Position numbers and translations under genes: made by a program. The notes beneath the pieces are model-generated. The model was not told the DNA's origin. It saw only the letters and a list, made by a program, of their open reading frames with translations, and did no database searches. DNA of 64,000 bases from Vibrio cortegadensis (GTDB lineage: Bacteria; Pseudomonadota; Gammaproteobacteria; Enterobacterales; Vibrionaceae), in NCBI RefSeq assembly GCF_024347395.1, contig NZ_AP025474.1:1-64000 (forward strand), in the 5' to 3' direction. Below, in pieces: positions 26,156 to 34,360 of the stretch; positions within the stretch are counted from its first letter, which is position 1; the number at the start of each line of letters is the position of its first letter.

Positions 26156-26620
26156 ATGACAAATCTAGTAGTAGGCGCAAAATTACCAGCTATCGAAATC
26201 ATCAAAGACGGTCAAATCTCTGAAAAGAACAAGTACGTTCCTTGGAACTCAAGCGAAGTAGTGGGCGCACCTAAACTCCTAGTAGTTATGGCTGGTCATC
26301 CTGAGTCTGGCGAAAAAGTAACTGATCTTCTAGCTAAGGTTGACGAAGCTAAGCCAGAAGTTAGCGTTATCAAGGTTGTGAACACTAAAGAAGCTCCTAT
26401 GGGCGCTGCTATGTTCATCAAGAGCGAATTCAAAAAGGCTTACAAGAAGAATCCTGCGAACACTTTGATTCTTGATAAAGACGCAGTAGCTAAAGCAGCG
26501 CTAGAAGTGGCTGACTTAAGCGCTCTTGTTGCTGTTCTAAACGCTGATGGTGAAGCTGTTCTAGTTCACGAAGGTCACTGTGGCGATGCAGAGATTGAAG
26601 CGGTTCTAGCTGCTCTATAG
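26156..26620 (+). CDS. YtfJ-family thioredoxin-fold protein, no signal peptide
   Basis: A 154-residue protein that aligns by eye with YtfJ: KYVPWNSSEVVGAPKLLVV near 26-44, VIKVVNTKEAPMGAAMFIKS near 76-95, and a LDKDAVAKAALEV plus ALVAVLNADGEAVLVHEG end. YtfJ proteins are normally exported, but here the N-terminus (MTNLVVGAKLPAIEI) has no signal sequence. It lacks a CxxC pair. Codon bias is strong. It is the last gene of the oxidative sugar operon; the role there is unknown. Confidence 0.65.
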   Translation: MTNLVVGAKLPAIEIIKDGQISEKNKYVPWNSSEVVGAPKLLVVMAGHPESGEKVTDLLAKVDEAKPEVSVIKVVNTKEAPMGAAMFIKSEFKKAYKKNPANTLILDKDAVAKAALEVADLSALVAVLNADGEAVLVHEGHCGDAEIEAVLAAL

Positions 26621-26702
26621 TCCATCTAGATAATATTAAGCCCCTCAATTGAGGTAATGTCGATCGTTTAAGAAAGCTTGAACGTTCCTGACGTTGGCTG
26701 AT

Positions 26703-26736
26703 AATCCCCATCAATAATGTTGATGGGGATTTTTTA
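26703..26736 (+). terminator. Terminator of the oxidative sugar operon
   Basis: A perfect 11-bp stem (AATCCCCATCA / TGATGGGGATT) with a seven-base loop, followed by T residues. Confidence 0.88.
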
Positions 26737-27066
26737 TGCTTGAACAAGAATTAGCAATGGCGCACGAAACTATTGAAGATGTGAATAATTATGAATCTGT
26801 TATCAACGCCATTCCGGTTTAGTTTTGAGTCGTTCGTTGCTCGTTAACTCAAACCACTTAGCCATACGGGTAATTCGATATTACATCAGGTGGTGTATAT
26901 AAAGTATTGAGTAATTTTCGACCTTGTTTATAGAAAAGATAGTTAAATTAAAATGTTAGTTTGCATACAGCCATGTGGACATTCATGCGATTTGTCGTTT
27001 TTGTCAAAGTTTGTAGAGGCGTAAATAGGTTATAAATTATCAATCATTCAACTAATTAGCGCTTAC
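26737..27066 (+). other. Non-coding stretch with a possible stub
   Basis: A 28-codon frame from ATG at about 26737 (MLEQELAMAHETIEDVNNYE) ends at a TAG near 26820; it looks like the N-terminal stub of a lost gene. The remaining bases to the lipoprotein gene contain no recognisable element. Confidence 0.3.
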
Positions 27067-27525
27067 ATGTCATTCCAAAAATTAATAGTTACATTTTTTA
27101 TCATTATCCTCACAGGATGTGCAGCTCATGCCCCAAGAGGTGATATTGATGATGAACTTGAACAAAAGCAATTTTCCACACCATCCGCATCAGAGGTAGG
27201 GCTTTATATATATCGTTCTCAAGATGGGCTTTTTAATAATGATATTACGTCTAAGAAAAAAATATGGGTTAATGGACAAGAACTAGGTGGACTAATAACA
27301 CACTCTTATTTATATATTGTGGTGAAAGAAGGCGTTGTTTCAATCGAAACAGAGTCTGAATTTGGTAATAATGATCTTGTTTTTGAAGCTTTTGGTGGAA
27401 AAAATTATTTTATAGAACAGAACTTGAAAATGGGTGTTGTTGTTGCAGGTTCGGAGTTGCATCTGACTTATGATAAAAAAGGAAAACAAGCTGTTCTTTC
27501 AGCTAAGTTATTGAAAAATATCTAG
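27067..27525 (+). CDS. Lipoprotein, DUF2846-like
   Basis: A 152-residue lipoprotein. The N-terminus has a lysine, a hydrophobic core and the lipobox LTGCAAH with the acylated Cys at residue 18. The mature part has VGLYIYRSQ, IWVNGQELGGL and a later YFIEQNLKMGVVVAG stretch, a strand-rich pattern seen in DUF2846 proteins. It is anchored in the inner or outer membrane; the Ala-Ala after Cys favours outer-membrane sorting. It is monocistronic, convergent with the CsrA-like gene and separated from it by a strong hairpin. The function is unknown. Confidence 0.72.
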   Translation: MSFQKLIVTFFIIILTGCAAHAPRGDIDDELEQKQFSTPSASEVGLYIYRSQDGLFNNDITSKKKIWVNGQELGGLITHSYLYIVVKEGVVSIETESEFGNNDLVFEAFGGKNYFIEQNLKMGVVVAGSELHLTYDKKGKQAVLSAKLLKNI

Positions 27526-27591
27526 TTATTGTTGTCGCGTGAATAAAGTCTCGATCACCAAACCATTCCCTGGTAATTACAGTGAGAAAAC

Positions 27592-27632
27592 ATGTAATCG
27601 GCTGTGGCTTCTTGCCCCACAGCCGATTACAT
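27592..27632 (-). terminator. Strong hairpin terminator
   Basis: Arms of 16 bp (ATGTAATCGGCTGTGG and its exact complement) with a nine-base loop. On the minus strand TGTTTT follows, so it ends the transcript of the CsrA-like gene; it may also block read-through from the lipoprotein gene. Confidence 0.8.
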
Positions 27633-27675
27633 AAACCTTCTACCAAGTTTTATTTAAAGATCTGTGACGACCTTT

Positions 27676-27867
27676 TTAATTATTAAATATGCGAATATTT
27701 TCAGGTAGTATTTCATCACGGAAAACTTTGTAGTTATTCTGAAAGTTTATACCTAGTGATGTTTGCCCATGCCTCCGTTGGGGCATAATTGTTATCGTTG
27801 CGATAACGTTGCCATTTTCGTCTGTTAAATGTACAGATTCATTCGTTTTTCGAGAAATTAAGAGCAT
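27676..27867 (-). CDS. CsrA/RsmA-like RNA-binding protein
   Basis: A 63-residue protein. The N-terminus MLLISRKTNESVHL aligns with the CsrA start, ITIMPQRRHGQTSLGINFQN matches the central strands, and VFRDEILPENI the C-terminal helix, including the conserved R-x-E-I pattern. CsrA dimers bind GGA motifs in mRNA leaders. The open frame runs 41 codons further upstream, but Met at 27867 is where homology begins. The start lies just past the 3' end of the UDG-fold gene (44 bases downstream of its stop). It is an accessory paralogue, not the chromosomal csrA, given its divergent central loop. Confidence 0.75.
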   Translation of the reverse strand: MLLISRKTNESVHLTDENGNVIATITIMPQRRHGQTSLGINFQNNYKVFRDEILPENIRIFNN

Positions 27868-27910
27868 TGGTTTTCCATCGGGTTTTCTTTTAAAAGGTAC
27901 AATAGATTTA

Positions 27911-28741
27911 TTATTCAATGCCGTAAAAGCTACGAACTTTCGCAATATTTTCCCAACGAGATCTTCGTGCTGATTTGTATTTCTCTTCACTTTGCGGCTT
28001 ATCTGATTTCGTGCTTCGAAGGTACTTCTGATACATAGCGTCTTGATACTCTTCTAATGAGGGATAATGCATTTCGAGCATAAGTGCTACTGATTCGGCA
28101 TTAGCACCACTTGGATGAGGTAATCCCTTGATAAGCTGGTTCTTATGGAGCATTCCTTGGCTTACCATATATTCAAGAGCATCTGTTGCTCCTTTTCCAA
28201 GCGGGACCCAAAGGCAATCGTTGCCTAGAACCTCAGTTTCTTCTGCCAAATACGTATCGAGCATCTGCTTTAGAAATGGGTGACGAGAGGCTTTTGGTGT
28301 ACCGCTATAGTCTTTACCGTTGATCGTGGTTGGATAGCGAACTGCGCTTGTGTAGTGAACTATGGCGCTATGTTTATCAAACAGTTCGTCACAGCTTCTA
28401 ATGCTCAACCTTTGATGTAAACCAATCTTGTCTAGCATCTCTCCTAAATTCTTTCTTAGTCCTTTGAAACTCGCAGCTTGTTTTGAGCGTTGTTGCGTCA
28501 CGCTTAGACTCAACTTTTCTTTTAATCCAGATTGAGCAATACGAAGGGATTCTTCTGCCTGAGTTTTCCCCGGTGTTATACCGCAAATAACAATTTTCGC
28601 TTGCTTATTAATATGTTCGAAAGGAGCATAGTGAACCGCAATTTTACCATCATTAAATAGCGATAGTGGAGTCTCGAAAGGAAAAGCAGGGTTACATTTC
28701 TGAACCTCATCAATGAAATGAGACAAATCTTTTTTCATCAT
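27911..28741 (-). CDS. Uracil-DNA-glycosylase-superfamily protein
   Basis: A 276-residue protein with UDG-fold signals: AKIVICGITPGKTQAEES near residues 48-65 replaces the usual motif 1, HYTSAVRYPTT near 130 is a central strand, LWVPLGKGATDALEYM near 190-205, and GLPHPSGANAES near 220 is the motif-2 His-Pro-Ser. The classical catalytic Asp is not obvious. A basic, hydrophilic tail follows. It is ten bases downstream of the unknown gene at 28752 and just before the CsrA-like gene, so the three form an operon. Role in repair or defence is open. Confidence 0.68.
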   Translation of the reverse strand: MMKKDLSHFIDEVQKCNPAFPFETPLSLFNDGKIAVHYAPFEHINKQAKIVICGITPGKTQAEESLRIAQSGLKEKLSLSVTQQRSKQAASFKGLRKNLGEMLDKIGLHQRLSIRSCDELFDKHSAIVHYTSAVRYPTTINGKDYSGTPKASRHPFLKQMLDTYLAEETEVLGNDCLWVPLGKGATDALEYMVSQGMLHKNQLIKGLPHPSGANAESVALMLEMHYPSLEEYQDAMYQKYLRSTKSDKPQSEEKYKSARRSRWENIAKVRSFYGIE

Positions 28742-28751
28742 AATAGCGCCC

Positions 28752-29429
28752 TTAATAGGTGTTACAAGTTGGAGTGAATTTTCTTTTTTTAGCCAATGAT
28801 ATTCTGGCTGACGCTATAGGAACTAAGATCTGATTGCCTTTTTTTTCTACGATGAGAGGGCTATCTTTACGGCATACTTCATTTCTTACCGCTCCGATGT
28901 GGCTGAAGCCAGCAAGGAGTGCGTATTCATGAGAAGTCAGCATTGTCGCATGCGTCATAGGAAATAGTGCACAAGCACCAAATTCATGATCCATATCGAG
29001 TTGCAGGTCAAGTTTTAGCCTTGCTATTAACTTATATAATAATTTACTGCCAACCTCATTGACCTCAAGGCTCTCATTTCCAAACTTACCGTGATGTATT
29101 AGGTAGGCATTACAAGTTATTGTCCAACGGTAAATAAATATTAACGGGTCGTGATATGCCCCTTTAGACATTGTTTTTAAATGAAGTCCACGCTCAGCGT
29201 ATTCCCAAGCAAACATCATAGTTTCACCCAAGAATGATTGGTTCACAATTTTTCGCTCTTCTTCAGTATTGTTCCAACTTGTGTGCATTTCAGGCCAATC
29301 AAATTCCTGTGCTAATTGGGACATTTCACTTAAGCACTTAAGTGCGTAATAGCAGTACTCATTCAAGTGCTCTTTAGTAATGGGACTCAATTTACAATTA
29401 GGGTCGATTGTTACGTGGGGTGCTGTCAT
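28752..29429 (-). CDS. Hypothetical protein, 225 aa
   Basis: I do not recognise this family. It is soluble, mostly helical, with several Trp, His and Cys residues (CKLSPITKEHLNEYCYYALK; FAWEYAERGLHLKTM; ACALFPMTHATMLTSHEY) and a basic C-terminus. It is the first gene of an operon with the UDG-fold gene and the CsrA-like gene. Its start faces the truncated gene at 29511 across 80 bases that contain an inverted CTCTCA/TGAGAG repeat and AT-rich promoter-like sequence. Confidence 0.6.
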   Translation of the reverse strand: MTAPHVTIDPNCKLSPITKEHLNEYCYYALKCLSEMSQLAQEFDWPEMHTSWNNTEEERKIVNQSFLGETMMFAWEYAERGLHLKTMSKGAYHDPLIFIYRWTITCNAYLIHHGKFGNESLEVNEVGSKLLYKLIARLKLDLQLDMDHEFGACALFPMTHATMLTSHEYALLAGFSHIGAVRNEVCRKDSPLIVEKKGNQILVPIASARISLAKKRKFTPTCNTY

Positions 29430-29510
29430 TTACCGCTCTCATCAATTACGTTGAGAGCATAATAAAGCATAATTTATTATACTGTCAACATAATATTTAT
29501 GAGGGCAGTA

Positions 29511-29829
29511 ATGAAAATTAACGCTAGTGATGCACTCAGTATTCTGGGCAATTTGAAAACAACGGTTCGTCTTCATAAAAAGGACAATAACGATAAAATG
29601 TGGTCGTATAAAATGCTTAGTGAAAGCAATGCTGAGTTTGCTTTTGACCCTCAAACAAAAACCAAATTAATCGTAAGGTTTGATCAAATTCCGCCTATAG
29701 TTCCTGGAGTTAGTAAAATTGAAGACTTAAGAGGGAAAAGCATATCTACAGCCTTAAAAAGGGTATTTTCAGGGAAGCAGCATGTAGCTAAATATAAAGC
29801 CGAAATTGAGAGTGAAGAGTGTTTGTTAA
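29511..29829 (+). pseudogene. Hypothetical gene truncated by an insertion sequence
   Basis: From ATG at 29511 (GAGGGCAG upstream) the frame encodes MKINASDALSILGNLKTT and about 106 residues before the IS903-group terminal repeat begins at 29830; the reading then continues only a few codons into the element. The remaining part looks like a compact beta-rich domain. The gene is divergent from the 28752 gene. Its missing 3' end is not seen on the other side of the element. Confidence 0.6.
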
Positions 29830-30877
29830 GGCTTTGTTGCGTAATTCAATGGAACTAAATCCAGAACCTACGATCTGATCTGCTACGTCCACTATATCTC
29901 GTAGCCTCATGCCTAAACCACGTTACAAAACAACCAACTGGAAGCAATACAACCAATCACTTATTAACCGTGGCTCTTTGACCTTTTGGATTGATGAAGA
30001 AGCGATAAGCGGGTGGGCGCAAAGCAAACAGAATAAGCGCGGGAGGCCACGTCGGTTCAGTGATTTAGCCATCACGACAGCACTAATGGTGAAACGAGTT
30101 TTTTCTATGCCGCTGAGAGCGCTGCAAGGATTTATCGACTCGATATTTAGCCCATGTACCGTTAAGTTGTCCGCATTACACCTGCATCAGCCGTAGAGCC
30201 AAGCAAGTTGAGGTCTCATTTAAGACTAAAACGAGAGGAGCGATACAGCACCTAGCCATTGATGCAACTGGCCTTAAGGTTTATGGCGAAGGTGAATGGA
30301 AAGTCAAAAAACACGGGACGGATGGCAGGCGCAGAGTCTGGCGAAAGCTACATATTGCCGTCGATACAAGCACTCATGAAATTATTGCAGCCGAGCTAAG
30401 TTTATCGACGGTTACGGATGGGGAAGTTCTCCCGAACTTACTGAAACAAACACGCCGCAGTATCCTTGAGGTATCTGGTGATGGGGCTTACGACACGAGA
30501 GCGTGTCATGCTGCTATTAAGATTAAGGGAGCCATTGCTCTTATTCCCCCAAGAGAGGGGGCAGCCTTCTGGGAGCGTGGTCACCCTCGCAATCTCGCCG
30601 TGGGTTGTCAGAAGTTATACGGCTCGAATAAGTATTGGAAAAAGCGGTATGGATACCATAAACGTTCATTGTCAGAAACAGCGATGTATCGAGTTAAACA
30701 GTTGCTAGGAGGACGGTTGAGCTTAAGAAATTACAATGCACAAGTGGGTGAAACTTACGCGATGATAAAAGCGTTGAATAAGCTCACTAGGCTAGGTATG
30801 CCTGAAACTTGTCGTATTGACTAAAAAGCATGCAAAACGGGCGGCTCTGTCTCTAAACTGAATTACGCAACAAAGCC
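29830..30877 (+). mobile_element. IS5-family element, IS903 group, 1048 bp
   Basis: Terminal inverted repeats begin GGCTTTGTTGCGTAATTCA at 29830 and end with the exact complement at 30859-30877. The size is typical for IS903-type elements. The adjacent nine bases differ on the two sides (GTTTGTTAA before, ATTACAGTG after), so there is no target duplication. The transposase inside is frameshifted. Confidence 0.9.
29909..30824 (+). pseudogene. Frameshifted IS903-type transposase
   Basis: The first frame (29909-30196) reads KPRYKTTNWKQYNQSLINRG and RGRPRRFSDLAITTALMVKR, the N-terminus of IS903 transposases. Around 30150-30175 bases are lost; the second frame then continues through TCISRRAKQVEVSF, LAIDATGLKVYGEG (first Asp), VSGDGAYDTRACH (second Asp), LIPPREGAAFWERGHPRN and SLSETAMYRVKQLL (Glu) to TAA at 30824. 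The DDE triad survives, but one indel splits the single ORF, so the copy is inactive unless helped in trans. Confidence 0.88.
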
Positions 30878-30924
30878 ATTACAGTGCTACCTTTACTAAG
30901 GTGGTTTGTTGATATTTGTACTCT

Positions 30925-32076
30925 TCAATCTTGCAGTAATAAATTAGGACTTTGGTCATTGTTCAACCCCCTCAGATAGCGCAACACCATTTCATTACTC
31001 TTCCAGTCACCAAGTTGGATCAATTGGGTTAAGGTTAATCCCGCCGCATAGCCATCTTGTAGCGCGCCGACTCGACTTGAGTGCCCACTCCACACTTCAC
31101 GATGCGCGCCATCTTGTGTGACAATGTCACCTTTGGCAAGAAGCGTTTTATGTGCCCGTTGATAAATGCGATCCACGGTCATGCCTGACATGGGGGTTTG
31201 GCGATAACCCGCCGGTCGACGTCCTGTTGGCGTCAACCAGCAGAAAATGAAGTCATCCTCTTCAAGCCCTTGGCAATAATGGGCTAAATACCGCTTCACA
31301 ATTGTGGAAAACTGACGGGTGAGTCGTTTCGGCTCTGGGCTGATGGTCGTTTTTGATGTCACCCGTTCAATGTTAATATCCCCATTATCGAGTATTTTAA
31401 CGTGTTTTTTGCGGATCTTACCAATTTCGCCTTCACGAAGTAACGTGCCGTACGCTAATGTAAGCAAGGTAAGATCTCGGTAAGGAAGTGGGACTTTGTC
31501 ATTGCCCCACAGGCTCATTAATTTATCTAAATGAGCCCGACGAAAAGGTTTGGCTTGCAGTTCGATAACCTGAGTGCCGGTGAGTTCCATTTCATCTTTT
31601 GCTAATGATTTAAAAAAATGTTGGAGGCTTGGATCTTTGGTGATGTCCTCTATGCCCATCATTTTATGAAAAAGGCTGAGTTGCGCTCGATATTGTTTTA
31701 GAGTGTTGATTTTTATTTGTTTCTCGAGTTTTAATGCTTTAAACCAAGTCAACAAGAGCGGCGCGTGAATAGGGAAGGAGTAAAGGTCGCCTACTTTACA
31801 ATGCTCATCCCACTTCCTGATCACAAAAGCCAGCATTTTCAGTGTATTGGTACTTAACCCTCCCCGGTTTTCTTCAAAGGCCTTCAGGTGTTTGAGCGCG
31901 ATAGGGAGCATGTCCCAGTCAGGTGAAAAGCTGTCGGTGAGATCGGGGAAGTTGAGTTTAAAGCGACTGAGTTGATGTTGCTGTTCTTGCCACTGATTGA
32001 GCACATCTTGCTGAGATTTCAAATGTGACAGCGTCACTTGATTTTTCTTGTTGTGTGACTTGGTTAGCGTGCTCAT
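30925..32076 (-). CDS. Tyrosine recombinase/integrase
   Basis: A 383-residue tyrosine recombinase. The N-terminal SAM-like core-binding domain spans roughly residues 60-165 (LKAFEENRGGLSTNTLKMLA). The catalytic domain has Arg I in LLREGEIGKIRKK, a HSSRVGALQ box with His and Arg II, GDWKSNEMVLRYL with Trp at the second His position and the Tyr nucleophile. It resembles phage/plasmid integrases rather than IntI. Its start lies 15 bases from a perfect 40-base inverted repeat that may be its recombination site or operator. It lies directly beside the IS903-type element. Confidence 0.87.
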   Translation of the reverse strand: MSTLTKSHNKKNQVTLSHLKSQQDVLNQWQEQQHQLSRFKLNFPDLTDSFSPDWDMLPIALKHLKAFEENRGGLSTNTLKMLAFVIRKWDEHCKVGDLYSFPIHAPLLLTWFKALKLEKQIKINTLKQYRAQLSLFHKMMGIEDITKDPSLQHFFKSLAKDEMELTGTQVIELQAKPFRRAHLDKLMSLWGNDKVPLPYRDLTLLTLAYGTLLREGEIGKIRKKHVKILDNGDINIERVTSKTTISPEPKRLTRQFSTIVKRYLAHYCQGLEEDDFIFCWLTPTGRRPAGYRQTPMSGMTVDRIYQRAHKTLLAKGDIVTQDGAHREVWSGHSSRVGALQDGYAAGLTLTQLIQLGDWKSNEMVLRYLRGLNNDQSPNLLLQD

Positions 32077-32091
32077 CTTGGGCTCTCTATC

Positions 32092-32131
32092 TCAACAGTG
32101 TGATATAACTGTAATTATATCACACTGTTGA
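32092..32131. repeat. 16-bp inverted repeat with 8-bp spacer (candidate crossover site)
   Basis: TCAACAGTGTGATATA and its exact reverse complement flank ACTGTAAT. On the minus strand the repeat contains TATAAT, so it overlaps a likely promoter of the recombinase gene. The arm-spacer-arm geometry is that of tyrosine-recombinase core sites. Confidence 0.75.
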
Positions 32132-32372
32132 CGGATTTAAACTTAGACTTACACAACCCAAAGGCTATAACGATGTATTCAAGACCTATGATCTATTTCC
32201 TGAATTATATGTACATAATGTTCATTGTAAATAATGTCATTCGTAACTAACTTATGGACAGAAATGGCTTAGAGTTGATGCTCCAAGCCATGCAGTTCGG
32301 ATAAGCTGAGTTTGGTCAAAATCTAGCTCACAAAAGCCCATCTATACTATAAAAGAAGAAATAGTTATATCT

Positions 32373-32548
32373 TTACGAAATGCAGCATCGTTTGTATTTT
32401 TTTCCACTTCCACTTCCACTTCCACTTCCACAAGGACAAGGATGATTTCTCCCTATTTTTCTTGTGCTGTTTTACGCTGAGAACCAAAAGAAAGCTGATC
32501 AAGATTTTTTACACGATACCTAGGTGAAAGTGGAGGTAGGTTTGCCAC
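32373..32548 (-). pseudogene. Small SEC-C motif protein with frameshift and expanded Gly-Ser repeat
   Basis: From GTG at 32548 the minus frame reads ANLPPLSPRYRVKNLDQLSF then GSQRKTAQEK and a stop; one base earlier the other frame gives IGRNHPCPCGSG, extra Gly-Ser pairs, then KKYKRCCIS and TAA. One more A in the run near 32454 would restore a 58-residue protein. SEC-C motifs bind zinc through CxCx8CC. Here the normal GSGK is expanded by a six-base tandem repeat (CCACTT) to five Gly-Ser units. The rest of 32132-32739 shows no gene. Confidence 0.6.
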
Positions 32549-32739
32549 TTATTTATCCATATCATCAGATTGACACCACTCTCTTTCATGATAAGTCGAA
32601 ACCTTAGCCTCTCTCTTTTAGGGCTGAAACAGCAGTTAATCAGTTATCTGAGATCCAAAACCTTAGAATTCATGACTAGAACCTCGCTATTGTGTCTACT
32701 CCACGGTTAGACGAACAAATATACGTAGGAACGCAATAT

Positions 32740-33222
32740 TTACCACTTTTTATCAAGGTCTTCTGCATACAGCAGTATTGCTCTTTGGTATTCTTTTATT
32801 GACTGATTATCAGTTGTCGATACCAACAAATTAAGAAGCAAAGCGGTTGCCTCCTTATGTCTACCTAAGTTATATAAACACATCGCATAAAAAGGCTGAG
32901 CTTCTAAATTACTTGGGAACTCGGTAATCGTTTGTTGAAAGTAATCCAGCGCATCTCCATAACAACCGAGGCTTCTGTAAGTGCTCGCTAAACCAAACAA
33001 AGCATCAAATCGCTCGTTAGGTGAAAGCAGCCCCTTTAATGCTAACCGATAGTGCTCTACAGCTTGTTGTTCTTTACCTTCGTTATCGTAGGACCAAGCA
33101 ATATTCAAATGCGCGGAAGGCGCATAGGAGGAATTCGCTAACACCGTGCGTAATAACTGACGAGACTCTTTATAGCTCCCTTTTTTTCTCAGCAAGATAG
33201 CTTCATTTATTCTTGTTCTCAT
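32740..33222 (-). CDS. TPR-repeat protein
   Basis: A 160-residue tetratricopeptide protein; about four repeats are visible (APSAHLNIAWSYDNEGKEQQ; RFDALFGLASTYRSLGCYGD; NLEAQPFYAMCLYNLGRHKE), each with the Trp/Leu-Gly-Tyr-Ala spacing. There is no signal peptide, so it is a cytoplasmic protein-protein adaptor. ATG at 33222 is preferred to the upstream one at 33240, since GGGAGGT lies about nine bases before it. It is monocistronic, divergent from the hypothetical gene at 33319. Partners are unknown. Confidence 0.75.
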   Translation of the reverse strand: MRTRINEAILLRKKGSYKESRQLLRTVLANSSYAPSAHLNIAWSYDNEGKEQQAVEHYRLALKGLLSPNERFDALFGLASTYRSLGCYGDALDYFQQTITEFPSNLEAQPFYAMCLYNLGRHKEATALLLNLLVSTTDNQSIKEYQRAILLYAEDLDKKW

Positions 33223-33318
33223 ACGTGTGTTACCTCCCATTAACTATGCTACAGTTTCAAGAATTCTGTCCGTCTTATATTAATTTAGGCACTAACTAAC
33301 CCAAAGAGTAACAAGGTT

Positions 33319-33690
33319 ATGTACATTAGATTTATCGCTAGCAATAATGAAGAAAAACAGTTGCAGAATACTCATGGCATCATTACACAGGCGAGATTAA
33401 TGCTCGAGGAAGATCTAATACTCCATGAATATCATAGAGAACATATCGAACAAATATTTTCTCAACTCAATTCCTCTTTACCTTGCCCACCATTTGAAGA
33501 AAAATCATGGCCACGAAATGCAATTTCTTGGTTTTTAGACTCTAGTACCCAATACATATCGATCATGTACGAGTTAAAGTACATATTAGAAGAATATGAT
33601 ACCAATGTCTCAGTATTACAATATTCGGATATAGGTACGATTTTATATAGAGATGATTTTCAAGCGGTGGCTAGGTCTAGCTTACTATAG
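33319..33690 (+). CDS. Hypothetical protein, 123 aa
   Basis: Unrecognised soluble protein, about 123 residues, acidic, helical at the N-terminus (ITQARLMLEEDLILHEYHRE) and with an aromatic middle (WPRNAISWFLDSS). There is no signal peptide or membrane segment. It is divergent from the TPR gene, with roughly 95 bases between, and is convergent with the broken outer-membrane protein gene. Codon use is ordinary for the region. It could be an immunity- or cargo-type accessory protein, but nothing in the sequence shows that. Confidence 0.5.
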   Translation: MYIRFIASNNEEKQLQNTHGIITQARLMLEEDLILHEYHREHIEQIFSQLNSSLPCPPFEEKSWPRNAISWFLDSSTQYISIMYELKYILEEYDTNVSVLQYSDIGTILYRDDFQAVARSSLL

Positions 33691-33739
33691 CCCCAATATT
33701 CAGATCTATAATGACGTTAATTATTGCGATGCGCATACG

Positions 33740-34345
33740 TTAAAATGAGAACTGCAACCCAAGCTCATAGCTCACTTCCGCTTTCTCACGCTCTGCATAT
33801 TCTAAATTTGCGACTAAGCCAGACACTGAGCCGAATTGAAAGACGTTATTCCACTTGAACTCATCTCTTGCTAGATCTAAGAAATCATGCTGATAGGAAA
33901 CTCCCATCTGCCAATGATTAGCTATTTGTTTTCTAACCATCGCTTGACAGTATGTTCCATGCTCGGAATATGGTGAACTGTAATCACTATCAGCACGATA
34001 GTTTACTGCGCCACAGGATAAAGAACTTGCCATTACCCCTCCCAAACGCCCAATGAGTCCTCCGCCGGCTTACCAACTATCTACCTCCGAACTAAATCGA
34101 GTGAGAAAATCTGCTTTTCCTTCGATGAATACGTAATCGAAAACTTGAGCGCTGACATCTAAGTATAACCCTCCCATCGTCTTACTCTCTGTATTGTCAT
34201 ACTTATCGTTAAGGTAAGGTTTTAACGCCCCCGACTTAAAACTAGCTCCTTGTATAGCCAAATCCTATGTGCGAAAAATTATCAACGATCTCACTTGATG
34301 CAAAGCTTGAACATGAAACTATGCGATGCGTTCACATTTCCGTCG
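33740..34345 (-). pseudogene. Broken outer-membrane beta-barrel protein
   Basis: The minus strand encodes alternating amphipathic strands ending in the C-terminal signature SYELGLQFSF, typical of outer-membrane barrels. One in-frame TAA lies at about 34067 between EVDSW and AGGGLIGRLGG, and one extra G near 34258 shifts the frame between HIGFGY and QGASFKSGALKPYL. The signal peptide region upstream is degenerate. Two or more lesions mean it is not translated as one protein. The family was not identified beyond porin-like barrel. Confidence 0.6.
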
Positions 34346-34360
34346 CTGTCTTAAGCATGT

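Noticed and set aside
30466..30824. Two separate small plus-strand ORFs inside the IS element
   Set aside because: The frame continuing from about 30200 to 30824 is the IS903 transposase C-terminus; one ORF is an out-of-frame shadow and the other a part of it.
32401..32434. CCACTT tandem as a regulatory microsatellite
   Set aside because: It translates in the minus frame as Gly-Ser inside a SEC-C motif, so a coding repeat explains it.
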